Source: Lachnospiraceae bacterium (GTDB lineage: Bacteria; Bacillota; Clostridia; Lachnospirales; Lachnospiraceae). Taken from it: DNA of 32,806 nucleotides. The translations under genes and the position numbers were made by a program. Shown here piece after piece: positions 25,752-32,806 of the stretch. Each line of letters begins with the position of its first letter. Position 1 is the first letter of the stretch. The notes beneath the pieces were generated by a model. The model was given only the letters and a program-made list of their open reading frames with translations, had not been told where the DNA came from and made no database searches. The stretch covers positions 1 to 32,806 of the forward strand of contig JAFUKJ010000121.1 of NCBI GenBank assembly GCA_017467805.1. Direction: 5' to 3'.

Positions 25752-26126
25752 ATGAAAGAAGCTTATTATACAAGAGCAATGGCGAAGAGAGTACAGAGAG
25801 AACGTCAGGTTAGAAGGAATATTTTATTATTAGAATTATCTATTGTTTTAGTATTGGTTTTAGCTTTATCTTTTTGCTTAGGTGGATTTTTCTCTCAGGC
25901 AAGTGACCTTGAGCATAAGATTTCTTATAAGTATTATAAGAGTGTTGAGATTATGCCAGGCGATACCTTATGGGCAATTGCAGAAGAGTATTCTGACACT
26001 GAGAACTACGTAAGCACTGCTGAGTATATAGAAGAGGTTAAGAGGATGAATTCTTTGAAGGGTAATACGATTCAGGCAGGCAGCTATTTAATCGTGCCAT
26101 ATTATTCTACAGAGTTCGTCAAATAG
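25752..26126 (+). CDS. yneA: YneA-like SOS cell-division inhibitor (TM + LysM)
   Basis: 124 residues from ATG 25752, chosen for AAGGTGAGGG 8 nt upstream; in-frame ATGs at 25725 and 25731 have SD AAGG and would add up to nine residues. A basic N-terminus (RAMAKRVQRERQVRRN) leads to one hydrophobic helix (about residues 24-45), then an extracytoplasmic LysM domain (MPGDTLWAIAEEYS.. to SYLIVPYYS). The same architecture and the divergent position from lexA define Bacillus YneA, which stops division after DNA damage. Assignment rests on architecture and context, not on close sequence identity. Strong consensus promoter upstream with LexA-like half sites. Confidence 0.85.
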   Translation: MKEAYYTRAMAKRVQRERQVRRNILLLELSIVLVLVLALSFCLGGFFSQASDLEHKISYKYYKSVEIMPGDTLWAIAEEYSDTENYVSTAEYIEEVKRMNSLKGNTIQAGSYLIVPYYSTEFVK

Positions 26127-26164
26127 TTTTATTCATTATGCCGGTCCAAAATTCCATATAAATT

Positions 26165-26243
26165 ACAAAAGGACTGTTTCCCCTTGCGTGTACGAAAGGA
26201 ATCCCCGTTTCTGAGTAGTACACCCCTTTAACAGTCCTTTTGT
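26165..26243. repeat. 79-bp element: 14-bp perfect inverted repeat enclosing a 51-bp structured loop
   Basis: ACAAAAGGACTGTT (26165-26178) and AACAGTCCTTTTGT (26230-26243) are exact reverse complements. Inside, GTGTAC (26188-26193) pairs with GTACAC (26218-26223) and GAAA (26194-26197) with TTTC (26208-26211), so the whole can fold as a nested hairpin. Its ends are A-rich and U-rich like many Firmicute terminators, so it may terminate yneA, but the loop is far larger than usual. Not an identified RNA family; could also be a small inverted-repeat mobile element. Confidence 0.65.
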
Positions 26244-26322
26244 GCTATTCAATAGGAAATGAGTGGTAGGATTTGGGAGAGTATTGTATAATTATGTTGA
26301 CTGTTATATGGGAGATTGTGTA

Positions 26323-27198
26323 ATGCACTATGTAAATGTAAAGGGAATATTGTCTGCCAAGAACGGCATGAATTTATATCGTGGTTGCTCCCATGGATGT
26401 ATCTATTGTGATTCCAGAAGCAGATGCTACCATATGGAGCATGAATTTGAAGATATTGAAGTAAAGGAAAATGCAATTGAACTGTTGGAGCAAGCGCTTA
26501 AGAGCAAACGTAGGAAATGCATGATAGGTACAGGTTCTATGACTGACCCTTATATTCCGTTGGAGATGCAGCTTGGATATATCAGGAAAGCTTTGGATTT
26601 GATTGATAAATACGGCTTTGGATTTACTGTTATTACAAAGTCCAATAGAATTATGAGAGATATCGATTTGCTACAGAAGATTAATGAGAAGACAAAGTGC
26701 GTAGTGCAGATGACATTAACGACCTATGATGAAGAGTTATGTAAGATAATTGAGCCGAATGTAAGTACCACAAGAGAGCGATTTGAAGTTTTGAAAGCAC
26801 TTAGAGATGCAGGTATACCAACAGTTGTATGGCTTTCACCTATATTACCATTTATTAATGATACTGAAGAGAATATTCGTGGTATTTTGGATATGTGTAT
26901 CGAGGCAAAGGTTTATGGCATTATATGTTTTGCTATGGGATTAACTCTTCGAGAGGGAAACAGAGAATATTTCTATCAGCAGTTAGATAGGATGTTTCCA
27001 GGGATGAAGGAGAGATATATACATTGCTATGGCAATCAGTATGTGATAGATAGTCCTAATAATAGCAATTTAATGAATCTGTTCCATCAAACATGTGGTG
27101 AGAATGGCATTGTTCATAACAATGAGCAGATATTTACATATCTTCATACATTTGAAGAGAAGCAGAAGGCACAGCAGCTTAGCTTGTGGGATATATAA
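26323..27198 (+). CDS. SPL-family (COG1533-like) radical SAM protein
   Basis: 291 residues from ATG 26323 (GGGAG 8 nt upstream; an upstream open frame from 26263 lacks an SD). The radical SAM cluster cysteines are C22, C26, C29 (GCSHGCIYC) near the N-terminus, followed by TGSMTDPYIPLE and FTVITKSNRIMRD, typical of the family of spore-photoproduct-lyase-like enzymes. True SplB repairs the spore thymine dimer; this protein is a shorter relative whose substrate is not known. A possible -10 (TATAAT, 26287-26292) lies 31 bp before the start. It follows the SOS pair, which is suggestive for DNA repair but only by position. Confidence 0.88.
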   Translation: MHYVNVKGILSAKNGMNLYRGCSHGCIYCDSRSRCYHMEHEFEDIEVKENAIELLEQALKSKRRKCMIGTGSMTDPYIPLEMQLGYIRKALDLIDKYGFGFTVITKSNRIMRDIDLLQKINEKTKCVVQMTLTTYDEELCKIIEPNVSTTRERFEVLKALRDAGIPTVVWLSPILPFINDTEENIRGILDMCIEAKVYGIICFAMGLTLREGNREYFYQQLDRMFPGMKERYIHCYGNQYVIDSPNNSNLMNLFHQTCGENGIVHNNEQIFTYLHTFEEKQKAQQLSLWDI

Positions 27199-27240
27199 TC
27201 TTTTTAAGAAATATGTTCAAGTATAGTGGGAGGAACAAGA

Positions 27241-27678
27241 ATGAGATATGGTTCAGTATATTTGGTGGTTAGAGATTTTGATAAATCAGTTTCCTTTTAT
27301 GAAAACCTATTAGATATGAAGGTTAGTGCGACAAATGGAAAGCGTTTTGCTATGTTTCATAATGAAGGGCTCAAGCTTTGTTTGATGAATGGATATTATG
27401 ATATTCAAAATAGAGAGCAGGTTATAACCAAGGGAGAACACTGGCCAATGTATGATGACCTAGATAAGATTGCAGATAGTGAGAATTCTCGCAAAGTATT
27501 TATTAACTTGGGGGTGGAAGACTTGAAAGCAGAATATGAGAGAATTAAACAGTTGGGAATTGCAGTAGAGTTAACACCGATTCGATATATTAATGTTTTC
27601 TCACCATATTGGTACTTTACTTTTATGGATCCAGATGGTAATCCGATAGAGATTACGGGTGGATATACTGAGGGATAG
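27241..27678 (+). CDS. Glyoxalase/bleomycin-resistance (VOC) superfamily protein
   Basis: 145 residues from ATG 27241 with GGGAGGA 6 nt upstream (a frame opening at 27226 has none). MRYGSVYLVVRDFDKSVSFYENLLDMKV is the VOC N-terminal module and FTFMDPDGNPIEI the C-terminal strand with the usual metal-ligand Glu; VFINLGVEDLKAEYERIKQLG links them. Function could be lyase, dioxygenase or antibiotic binding; undeterminable. Followed closely by the Cys-rich unknown gene (9 bp). Confidence 0.85.
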   Translation: MRYGSVYLVVRDFDKSVSFYENLLDMKVSATNGKRFAMFHNEGLKLCLMNGYYDIQNREQVITKGEHWPMYDDLDKIADSENSRKVFINLGVEDLKAEYERIKQLGIAVELTPIRYINVFSPYWYFTFMDPDGNPIEITGGYTEG

Positions 27679-27687
27679 GAAAATACT

Positions 27688-28167
27688 ATGAAGATAGAAG
27701 ATTATATAATTCAAGAATTAACGATAAATGAGCAAGAAATTGCATTAGGTTTTGTTACTTATTTGCAAGTAAATGAAATGGATTTGATTAAGGATAATGG
27801 ATATTGGAAGAACAAAATATATTATCTCGTAAAATATAAAAATGAATGTGTATGTTTTATTGCAATAAAAGACCCCGATGAGATTGATAACCATTGGACT
27901 GTTTGGTCAGCAGATATGGAGACGGACTTTCTTGGAGAATCTATAATAGAACAAGAACTTAAGGAAACTGCATGGAAACATGTAGATTTGTGTGGTGCTT
28001 GTGGTTCATGCGAGGGCGGAAGACGCAAAAGTATATTTGGTAAGACATTTGAAAAAGTTTGTGGATGCACGTTTAGATTTGATAATCCTGATTCGCAAGA
28101 TTTGCTTTTTATGAAAAAGATGGTTGAGTTAAGAAAAAAGGAGATTCAATATAAAGAGACAATTTAA
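27688..28167 (+). CDS. Cys-rich small protein, unknown function
   Basis: 159 residues. A hydrophilic N-terminal region (IIQELTINEQEIALGFVTYL..) leads to a block with five close cysteines: C102, C105, C108 in LCGACGSC and C125, C127 in VCGCTFRFDNPD, suggesting a zinc or metal site. The HVDLCGACGSCEGG..VCGCTFRFDNPD segment recurs, from memory, in small Firmicute proteins of unknown function, some attached to regulators. No signal peptide or membrane segment. The stop is followed by the RhuM remnant. I do not assign a role. Confidence 0.65.
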   Translation: MKIEDYIIQELTINEQEIALGFVTYLQVNEMDLIKDNGYWKNKIYYLVKYKNECVCFIAIKDPDEIDNHWTVWSADMETDFLGESIIEQELKETAWKHVDLCGACGSCEGGRRKSIFGKTFEKVCGCTFRFDNPDSQDLLFMKKMVELRKKEIQYKETI

Positions 28168-28243
28168 ATTACATGGGACTAAGCAAGAAACAGATTGATG
28201 TAGTTGTGATACTAATTTGGAAGAGATACTATGGAGAGAGAAC

Positions 28244-28405
28244 ATGGATAATAATGGAGAAATTTTAATTTATCAAACGGAGGATGGATTAACAAAGATA
28301 GACGTGAAGATACAAGATGAAACTATTTAGTTAACGCAATAGAATGTTTATATGAATAGTATCAGGGATGTTGCAAAAGAAGCTAAGAAGAATGCGAGGA
28401 AGTAG
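28244..28405 (+). pseudogene. Remnant of a RhuM-family (virulence RhuM) gene with two in-frame stops
   Basis: ATG 28244 opens MDNNGEILIYQTEDGLTKI, then ..DETI, TAG (28328-28330), LTQ, TAG (28340-28342). RhuM proteins begin ..YQTEDGxTKIDVxxxDETVWLTQ, so the first TAG sits exactly at the expected Trp (TGG to TAG). The same frame then reads NVYMNSIRDVAKEAKKNARK and stops at 28405, so the rest of the roughly 300-residue RhuM protein is missing. RhuM genes are common in mobile and phage-linked islands; this is a decayed accessory gene. The 28168-28243 stretch upstream shows nothing I can name. Confidence 0.75.
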
Positions 28406-28406
28406 T

Positions 28407-29264
28407 ATGGATTATAGAAATGGGAAAATAGCACAGCAAATATTAGAATTACAAAACGAAGATGGTACATGGGGAAATGAATTTCATTCCTTTGCGATAC
28501 CTACAAATAAGCGTCCTCTAACAACGGAGCAGGCATTGCGCCGCTTAAAATATTTAGGATTCACTATCGAAGATGTACCCATTCGAAAAGCAGTCGATTG
28601 CATGGTGTCCTGTCTGCGTGGTGAAAGAAGGATTGACAATTACTGGGAAAAGACATTAGATTGGGATTTATTTACCAAGCTAATGCTGTCTACATGGGTA
28701 AAAATATTTGAGCCAGATAATGAATTGGCTTTGGATTTTGCGAAGCATTGGGCTAATATTATAGAGAAAGCATTTGCTGGTGGAGAATATAATCACGAGG
28801 TGTACCGAAATGCATATATGGAAGAATTTTATCAAAATGCAAAAGGATCAAGAGAAGTAGATTTTATTTCTTTTTATCAAATGAATCTGTTGCAAGGTCT
28901 TCTGACAAAAGAAGCAGAAGGACGCATGTTAGATTATGTAATAAGCAATCCTGCGGGAATTTATTATATCTATGGGAAACCTATCAATGAGTTGCCAAAG
29001 GATTTCGCATCTGTAGAAACAAGTCGCTATCTTGCTGCCGTTGACATACTGTCAGACTATCCATCTGCCAAGGAAAAGCTTGGCTTTGTAGTAGAATGGC
29101 TGGAAATGAACAAAGACGAAAATGAACAATGGGATTTGGGAACAAAAGCAAAGGATAATGTGTATTTTCCACTTTCTGATTCATGGAGAACAGCTGAGTA
29201 TAGAAAGGCTGATTGTACGGAGAAAATTTCTAAGATTTTAAAAAAGTTGAAATCTAATGACTAA
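28407..29264 (+). CDS. Terpenoid-cyclase-like helical-repeat protein of unknown function
   Basis: 285 residues from ATG 28407 (GAGGA 6 nt upstream). The N-terminus IAQQILELQNEDGTWGNEFHS resembles the QxxDGxWG repeat of squalene/hopene cyclase and prenyltransferase alpha/alpha barrels; a second copy seems to be NENENEQWDLG near the C-terminus (..KDENEQWDLGTKAKDNVYFPL). It has no DXDD catalytic motif and no membrane segment, so an enzymatic terpene role is not supported. The gene starts 2 bp after the RhuM remnant and runs into the DUF4362-like gene. Confidence 0.75.
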   Translation: MDYRNGKIAQQILELQNEDGTWGNEFHSFAIPTNKRPLTTEQALRRLKYLGFTIEDVPIRKAVDCMVSCLRGERRIDNYWEKTLDWDLFTKLMLSTWVKIFEPDNELALDFAKHWANIIEKAFAGGEYNHEVYRNAYMEEFYQNAKGSREVDFISFYQMNLLQGLLTKEAEGRMLDYVISNPAGIYYIYGKPINELPKDFASVETSRYLAAVDILSDYPSAKEKLGFVVEWLEMNKDENEQWDLGTKAKDNVYFPLSDSWRTAEYRKADCTEKISKILKKLKSND

Positions 29265-29291
29265 GCAATGGCTCAAGGGGATGTGTGTAGA

Positions 29292-30341
29292 ATGCATAGA
29301 ATCAGAAGATTAATAGAAAATCCAAAGGCAATTATATCCGTTTGTATATTATTGATATTTCTAGTTGGAATATGTTTTATAGGTAGGAATGTGTCTGAGG
29401 AAGAAAACATTGCTGAAGATAAAGAACAATCAGAGGTAATACAAGCTACAAAATCAGATGGAGAACTTACGATAAAGGAAAAGCTTGCCGCCTTTCCAAA
29501 TGACTCTGCTTCTCTTGCCGAAGAAGATATTATAATTGTTTTACATGGTAAAAAGCTGGATGAATTTTGGAGTTCACAGAATCTAATAAAGATGCTGCGT
29601 GGTTACCCATCAGAAGTTTATTTTGCTCATTTTACGATAGAGGGTGATGCAATTATAACTTATTTACAGTATGATGGCACAGATTATTTTGTTGCAAGAG
29701 ACAGGTCAAGAGATATGTATGTAGACGCAAGTAAGGCTTATGAGGAAAAACGTTATCCATATCTTAAAGATTTTGGATATACCGATTCTAAAGGGAATTC
29801 GTATCGATATCTATTCTTGACGGATACCAATGATATTACTATGGGACAGCTTGAAGAATATTGGGCAACTGGCGGCGTTCCAGAGGAGATTGAGATTTAT
29901 GAAATCACTCATTATATGAGTCAAGAGATGGATGAGAATGCCCCGAAGGCAATTCCAACAACAGTATTTGACAAGGAAGTGAATACTTTTGAAGGTGTTT
30001 CCATGAATATTACATTCTACAAGCCTACATCTGCACATCTTGAGATATTGAACACAACGGATTATGATGTTATATACGGAGATTATTATGATTTGCAGAT
30101 GTTACAGGATGGAGAGTGGTATAGTCTGTCCTATGTAATTGATAATTGGGCATTTACTGCAATTGGATATTATGCTTATAAGAATATTCCGTCTAAATGG
30201 GGTGTTGATTGGACTGGTTTTCATGGAGTGTTAGAACCAGGGCAATATAGAATTGTGAAGCATTTTCATGTATCTAATGATGAAGATACTTATGATCATA
30301 CTGAATACTATATGGCGGCAGAGTTTACGATAGAGAGATAA
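29292..30341 (+). CDS. Membrane-anchored or secreted protein with DUF4362-like and C-terminal Ig-like domain
   Basis: 349 residues from ATG 29292 (AAGGGG about 11 nt upstream; ATG 29268 has no SD). One hydrophobic helix (about residues 12-31, AIISVCILLIFLVGICFIG) without a lipobox Cys at the expected place anchors it. Residues about 60-160 (FPNDSASLAEEDIIIVLHG, FTIEGDAIITYLQYDG) resemble DUF4362; residues about 230-345 (YYDLQMLQDGEWYSLSYVIDNWAFTAIGY.. LEPGQYRIVKHF) look like an Ig-like domain found in Firmicute exported proteins. Both domain names are from memory. Function unknown. Confidence 0.7.
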   Translation: MHRIRRLIENPKAIISVCILLIFLVGICFIGRNVSEEENIAEDKEQSEVIQATKSDGELTIKEKLAAFPNDSASLAEEDIIIVLHGKKLDEFWSSQNLIKMLRGYPSEVYFAHFTIEGDAIITYLQYDGTDYFVARDRSRDMYVDASKAYEEKRYPYLKDFGYTDSKGNSYRYLFLTDTNDITMGQLEEYWATGGVPEEIEIYEITHYMSQEMDENAPKAIPTTVFDKEVNTFEGVSMNITFYKPTSAHLEILNTTDYDVIYGDYYDLQMLQDGEWYSLSYVIDNWAFTAIGYYAYKNIPSKWGVDWTGFHGVLEPGQYRIVKHFHVSNDEDTYDHTEYYMAAEFTIER

Positions 30342-30387
30342 TTATTTTAGTGAGAGCGAAAATTAGGTAAGAGAAGGAGAAACTACT

Positions 30388-30957
30388 ATGCAAAATGTAT
30401 ATAAAATATGTCCACAATTTGAAAATGAAAGATATTTATTAAGATTAATTTCACAGGATGATTGTGCTGATTTACTAAAAGTTTATTCTGATAAGCAATC
30501 TGTTCCTTTCTTCAACAGTGATAACTGCAATGGTGATGATTTCTATTACACGACATTGGAAAGAATGAAGCAGGCAATTGAATTTTGGATTTTTTCTTAT
30601 GAAAATGGATATTTTGTACGTTGGACGATTGTGGATAAAATGGCGAATGAAGCAATTGGAACAATTGAACTATTCCACAGAGATTCGGAGGATTATTTCA
30701 ATAACTGCGGCTTATTACGCCTTGACCTTAGAAGTGATTATGAGAAGGAAAGTGAGATTGAGAATATCCTATCCTTAATTATGGTACCAACCTATGATTT
30801 GTTCTACTGCGATAAAATCGTAACTAAGGCTGTTCCAGAGGCAGAAGAGAGAATTGCGACTTTGAAAAAGTTGAATTTTATATTGCCAAATGAGCATATG
30901 CTTTCAGCTGATGGAACTGTGTTGGAAGATTACTATGTTCTACATAAGCAGAAGTAG
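30388..30957 (+). CDS. GNAT-family N-acetyltransferase
   Basis: 189 residues; GAGAAGGAG gives an ideal SD. FENERYLLRLISQDDCADLLKVYSD and NEAIGTIELFHRDS resemble RimJ/RimL-type GNAT acetyltransferases, with a conserved strand-turn-helix region around DLRSDYEKESEIENILSL where the acetyl-CoA pyrophosphate loop lies, although the Q/RxxGxG motif is not clean. Acceptor unknown. Separate from the previous gene by 46 bp. Confidence 0.8.
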   Translation: MQNVYKICPQFENERYLLRLISQDDCADLLKVYSDKQSVPFFNSDNCNGDDFYYTTLERMKQAIEFWIFSYENGYFVRWTIVDKMANEAIGTIELFHRDSEDYFNNCGLLRLDLRSDYEKESEIENILSLIMVPTYDLFYCDKIVTKAVPEAEERIATLKKLNFILPNEHMLSADGTVLEDYYVLHKQK

Positions 30958-31001
30958 TTGCTCGTAATACAAATGAAATATAAAAGTGAGGTAGTAAGAA
31001 A

Positions 31002-31445
31002 ATGTCACATGGAACTGAATTACAATGCAAAATATATCCATTTAGTACGCTCACACCAGTGAAATATGTCGTAGTGTGTTCGTTATATCAAGGAAAGTAC
31101 ATGCTGAGCCGTCATAAGATGCGTGATACATGGGAAACGCAGGGCGGACATATTGAAGCTGGAGAAACACCTATGGATGCAGCAAGACGAGAACTCTATG
31201 AGGAGAGCGGTGTAACAGATGCAACTATTTATCCTGTGTGTGATTATCTTGGGTATGTTTCAAACGGTTCTGCGAATGGAGCTGTATTTCTTGCCGATGT
31301 ACATGCCTTGGGTGAATTACCCGAGAGCGAGATGGCTGAGATAGGTTTATTTGATACATTTCCTGATAAACTAACATATCCCAATGTTATGCCTCGACTG
31401 TTTGAGTGCGCCAGAGCAGTAGCTGTTGAAAAGGAATTGCTATAG
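31002..31445 (+). CDS. NUDIX hydrolase
   Basis: 147 residues. The Nudix box GGHIEAGETPMDAARRELYEESGV (G5xExxxxxxxREUxEExGU) is complete, with the Glu residues that bind Mg. It would hydrolyse a nucleoside diphosphate linked to another moiety; substrate unknown. AGTGAGG-type SD upstream. Ends with a terminator at 31522-31560. Confidence 0.92.
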   Translation: MSHGTELQCKIYPFSTLTPVKYVVVCSLYQGKYMLSRHKMRDTWETQGGHIEAGETPMDAARRELYEESGVTDATIYPVCDYLGYVSNGSANGAVFLADVHALGELPESEMAEIGLFDTFPDKLTYPNVMPRLFECARAVAVEKELL

Positions 31446-31521
31446 TAATGTTTTATTGTTGGAGAAGGTAGTTTTACATCAGCTAAAGGCAGTTTACCTT
31501 TGAATCTTGAAGTATTAATGG

Positions 31522-31560
31522 GTTAGTAAGATGAAATATTTTACTAACTCTTTTTGTTTT
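31522..31560 (+). terminator. Intrinsic terminator after the NUDIX gene
   Basis: GTTAGTAA (31522-31529) pairs with TTACTAAC (31541-31548) around an 11-nt loop and is followed by TCTTTTTGTTTT. The rest of the 250-bp gap (31446-31695) holds the marR promoter and its operators. Confidence 0.85.
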
Positions 31561-31628
31561 GCATATATATTAAGCATAAAACAATTGTCATATATGAAAA
31601 AGATTTGATTATAAACTAAAATATTCAA

Positions 31629-31657
31629 TTGACTAAAATTAGGTAATATGTTATCTT
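31629..31657 (+). promoter_or_regulatory. Promoter of the MarR-flavodoxin pair
   Basis: TTGACT (31629-31634), 17-bp spacer, TATCTT (31652-31657). One of the two palindromic operator candidates covers the end of the spacer and the -10. Confidence 0.7.
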
Positions 31658-31681
31658 TTTATAAAAGGTAATGTATTACCT
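31641..31681. promoter_or_regulatory. Two palindromic operator candidates for the adjacent MarR regulator
   Basis: A perfect palindrome AGGTAATGTATTACCT (31666-31681) and an imperfect copy AGGTAATATGTTATCT (31641-31656; five of seven half-site bases match). Their starts are 25 bp apart. The first lies over the -10, the second ends just before the SD AAGGAGG. This is the layout of MarR autorepression; binding by this MarR is inferred. Confidence 0.7.
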
Positions 31682-31695
31682 AAAAGGAGGCGTAT

Positions 31696-32169
31696 ATGGA
31701 TTTTAAGGAAGTAATGCAGCACGAGAATGTTGACTTTAGTCATACTGAAACATCTTATTTTCTGCTAGGTTTACTTAGCGCGTTTGATAATCGTTTTCAG
31801 GCTATTGCTGATAAGATGATAGGAGAGATTAGTTGGAAACAGTTTTTTGCAATTATCTGTATTAATCTATGCAAAGAAAGCCCGACGATAAAAGAACTGG
31901 CAGCTATTATGGGAAGTTCTCATCAGAATGTGAAGCAGATTTTATTAAAATTGGAGAAGAAAGGGTTTGTTGATATTGTGATAGACTCAGAGGATAAGCG
32001 GAAGCAGAGAGTTATTCTCACGAAAAGATGTATAGACTTTTGCAATGCCAATGATGAAATGAGTGCTATGGCAGTTAGCACAATGTTTGAGGGAATTTCA
32101 TTGGAGCAGCTTCAGATTACGATTAAAACCATCATGCAGATGGAAGATAATTTAAAGAATTTGCGGTAA
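31696..32169 (+). CDS. MarR-family transcriptional regulator
   Basis: 157 residues; AAGGAGG at 31684-31690 is 5 nt before the ATG. The winged helix is about residues 55-105: SPTIKELAAIMGSSHQNVKQILLKLEKKGFVDIVIDSEDKRKQRVILT, with the Asp-Lys-Arg wing typical of MarR. It probably represses itself and the downstream flavodoxin gene through the two palindromes. MarR plus flavodoxin pairs are common in Firmicutes; the inducer is unknown. Confidence 0.9.
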   Translation: MDFKEVMQHENVDFSHTETSYFLLGLLSAFDNRFQAIADKMIGEISWKQFFAIICINLCKESPTIKELAAIMGSSHQNVKQILLKLEKKGFVDIVIDSEDKRKQRVILTKRCIDFCNANDEMSAMAVSTMFEGISLEQLQITIKTIMQMEDNLKNLR

Positions 32170-32236
32170 AGATATTTGATAAATATGGTAACAATTTACT
32201 TGAAATATGTGTGAAACAGGAAGGAAAGACAAACTT

Positions 32237-32767
32237 ATGAAGATTTTAGTGGCTTATAAGAGTAAAACAATGTTTACAAAGAGATACGCAGAGATGGTTG
32301 CAGAAGAAGTACAGTGTACAGTTATGGATTTCAAAAATGTGACCATTGATATTTTGTCCGATTACGATATTTTCGTTTATGGTGGCGGTCTTTATGCTGG
32401 GATGATTAACGGATTTAAACAGGCAAAAGAAATGTTCGAGCAGAGCAAGGCAAAAGAACTTGTTGTTTTCGCTACTGGTGCAACGCCTAATGAGGCAGGG
32501 AATGATGTAATAGACACAATGTGGAATAACAACTTAACAGCTGAAGAACAGGATCATATAGCACACTTTTATATGCCAAGCGGTTTGAACTATGAAAATA
32601 TGAAAGTGCCTGATAAGCTGATTATGAAAATGATGTCCTTTATGCTGAGTAAGCAGAAGAATAAGAGTGAATACGATGCTAGTTTTGAGCAGGCTATCAA
32701 AAGTTCCTACGATATCTCTTCCAAAGAGTATGCCATGCCACTGATTCAGTATTTATCCAATAAATAA
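32237..32767 (+). CDS. Flavodoxin-domain protein
   Basis: 176 residues from ATG 32237 (AGGAAGGAAAG upstream; an ATG at 32207 lies in-frame but before the SD). MKILVAYKSKTMFTKRYAEMVAEE has the FMN phosphate-binding loop, somewhat unlike classical T-x-T-G-N-T (K-S-K-T-M-F-T). DYDIFVYGGGLYAGMINGFKQAKEMFE is typical of the flavodoxin_5 group. It would carry electrons or reduce a quinone/flavin partner. Separated from marR by 67 bp; probably co-regulated. Confidence 0.85.
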   Translation: MKILVAYKSKTMFTKRYAEMVAEEVQCTVMDFKNVTIDILSDYDIFVYGGGLYAGMINGFKQAKEMFEQSKAKELVVFATGATPNEAGNDVIDTMWNNNLTAEEQDHIAHFYMPSGLNYENMKVPDKLIMKMMSFMLSKQKNKSEYDASFEQAIKSSYDISSKEYAMPLIQYLSNK

Positions 32768-32802
32768 AATGTCTGATATCATTTTGAAGGAGATCAAATC
32801 AC

Positions 32803-32806
32803 ATGA
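32803..32806 (+). CDS. Start of the next gene (truncated by window edge)
   Basis: An ATG at 32803 is preceded by AAGGAG (32787-32792) with 10 nt spacing, 35 bp after the flavodoxin stop. Only one codon is visible, so identity is unknown. Confidence 0.4.

Noticed and set aside
28173-28268. 32-codon open frame before the RhuM remnant (MGLSKKQIDVVV..)
   Set aside because: Too short, no SD and no family recognised; it overlaps the RhuM relic in another frame.

Overview
The window looks like a chromosomal segment of a low-GC, spore-former-related Firmicute, most likely a member of the Lachnospiraceae (family assignment is inference). The pointers are a Prp protease next to an L27 that carries the Prp-cleaved N-terminal extension, a short HisG paired with HisZ, a YlbJ-like membrane protein, a divergent lexA/yneA pair, RecU, and strong SD sequences (AGGAGG). 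Most genes lie on the plus strand. Only the YlbJ-like gene and lexA are on the minus strand. No rRNA, tRNA, CRISPR array, insertion sequence or prophage was seen.

Layout. 1-3004: end of a type IIA topoisomerase A subunit, then rsmD, coaD and a coiled-coil protein, closed by a strong terminator. 3047-3898 (minus): YlbJ-like protein. 3957-9755: two pseudouridine synthases (RsuA and RluD types), a YgiQ-type radical SAM protein, a short-chain dehydrogenase, an unknown two-helix membrane protein and recU. 9781-15027: histidine operon hisZ-hisG-hisD-hisB-hisIE behind a near-consensus promoter; hisC, hisH, hisA and hisF are absent here, and HisIE has an extra N-terminal domain resembling half a HisF barrel. 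15153-16325: secreted GH25 muramidase with cell-wall-binding repeats. 16476-24774: a ribosome- and RNA-centred block (TIGR03960 radical SAM protein, its TIGR03936 partner broken by an in-frame TGA, RNase G-like protein, rplU-prp-rpmA, obg, yhbY, nadD, yqeK, rsfS). 24855-26126: lexA and a divergent yneA-like SOS division inhibitor. 26323-32806: accessory genes (SPL-type radical SAM, VOC protein, Cys-rich unknown, decayed RhuM remnant, helical-repeat unknown, DUF4362-like lipid-free exported/membrane protein, GNAT, NUDIX, MarR plus flavodoxin).

How the parts work together. The L21/Prp/L27 trio is a processing unit in which Prp trims L27; Obg, YhbY and RsfS act on 50S assembly, and an RNase G-like enzyme on RNA maturation. 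The lexA/yneA pair couples DNA damage to a division block. The MarR/flavodoxin pair carries two palindromic operator candidates and looks autoregulated. The most notable items are the TGA inside the TIGR03936 gene, the HisF-like/HisIE fusion, structured intergenic elements at 16393-16435, 21412-21485 and 26165-26243, the RhuM relic, and the MarR operator pair. I did not find a clearly new multi-gene defence or biosynthetic system.
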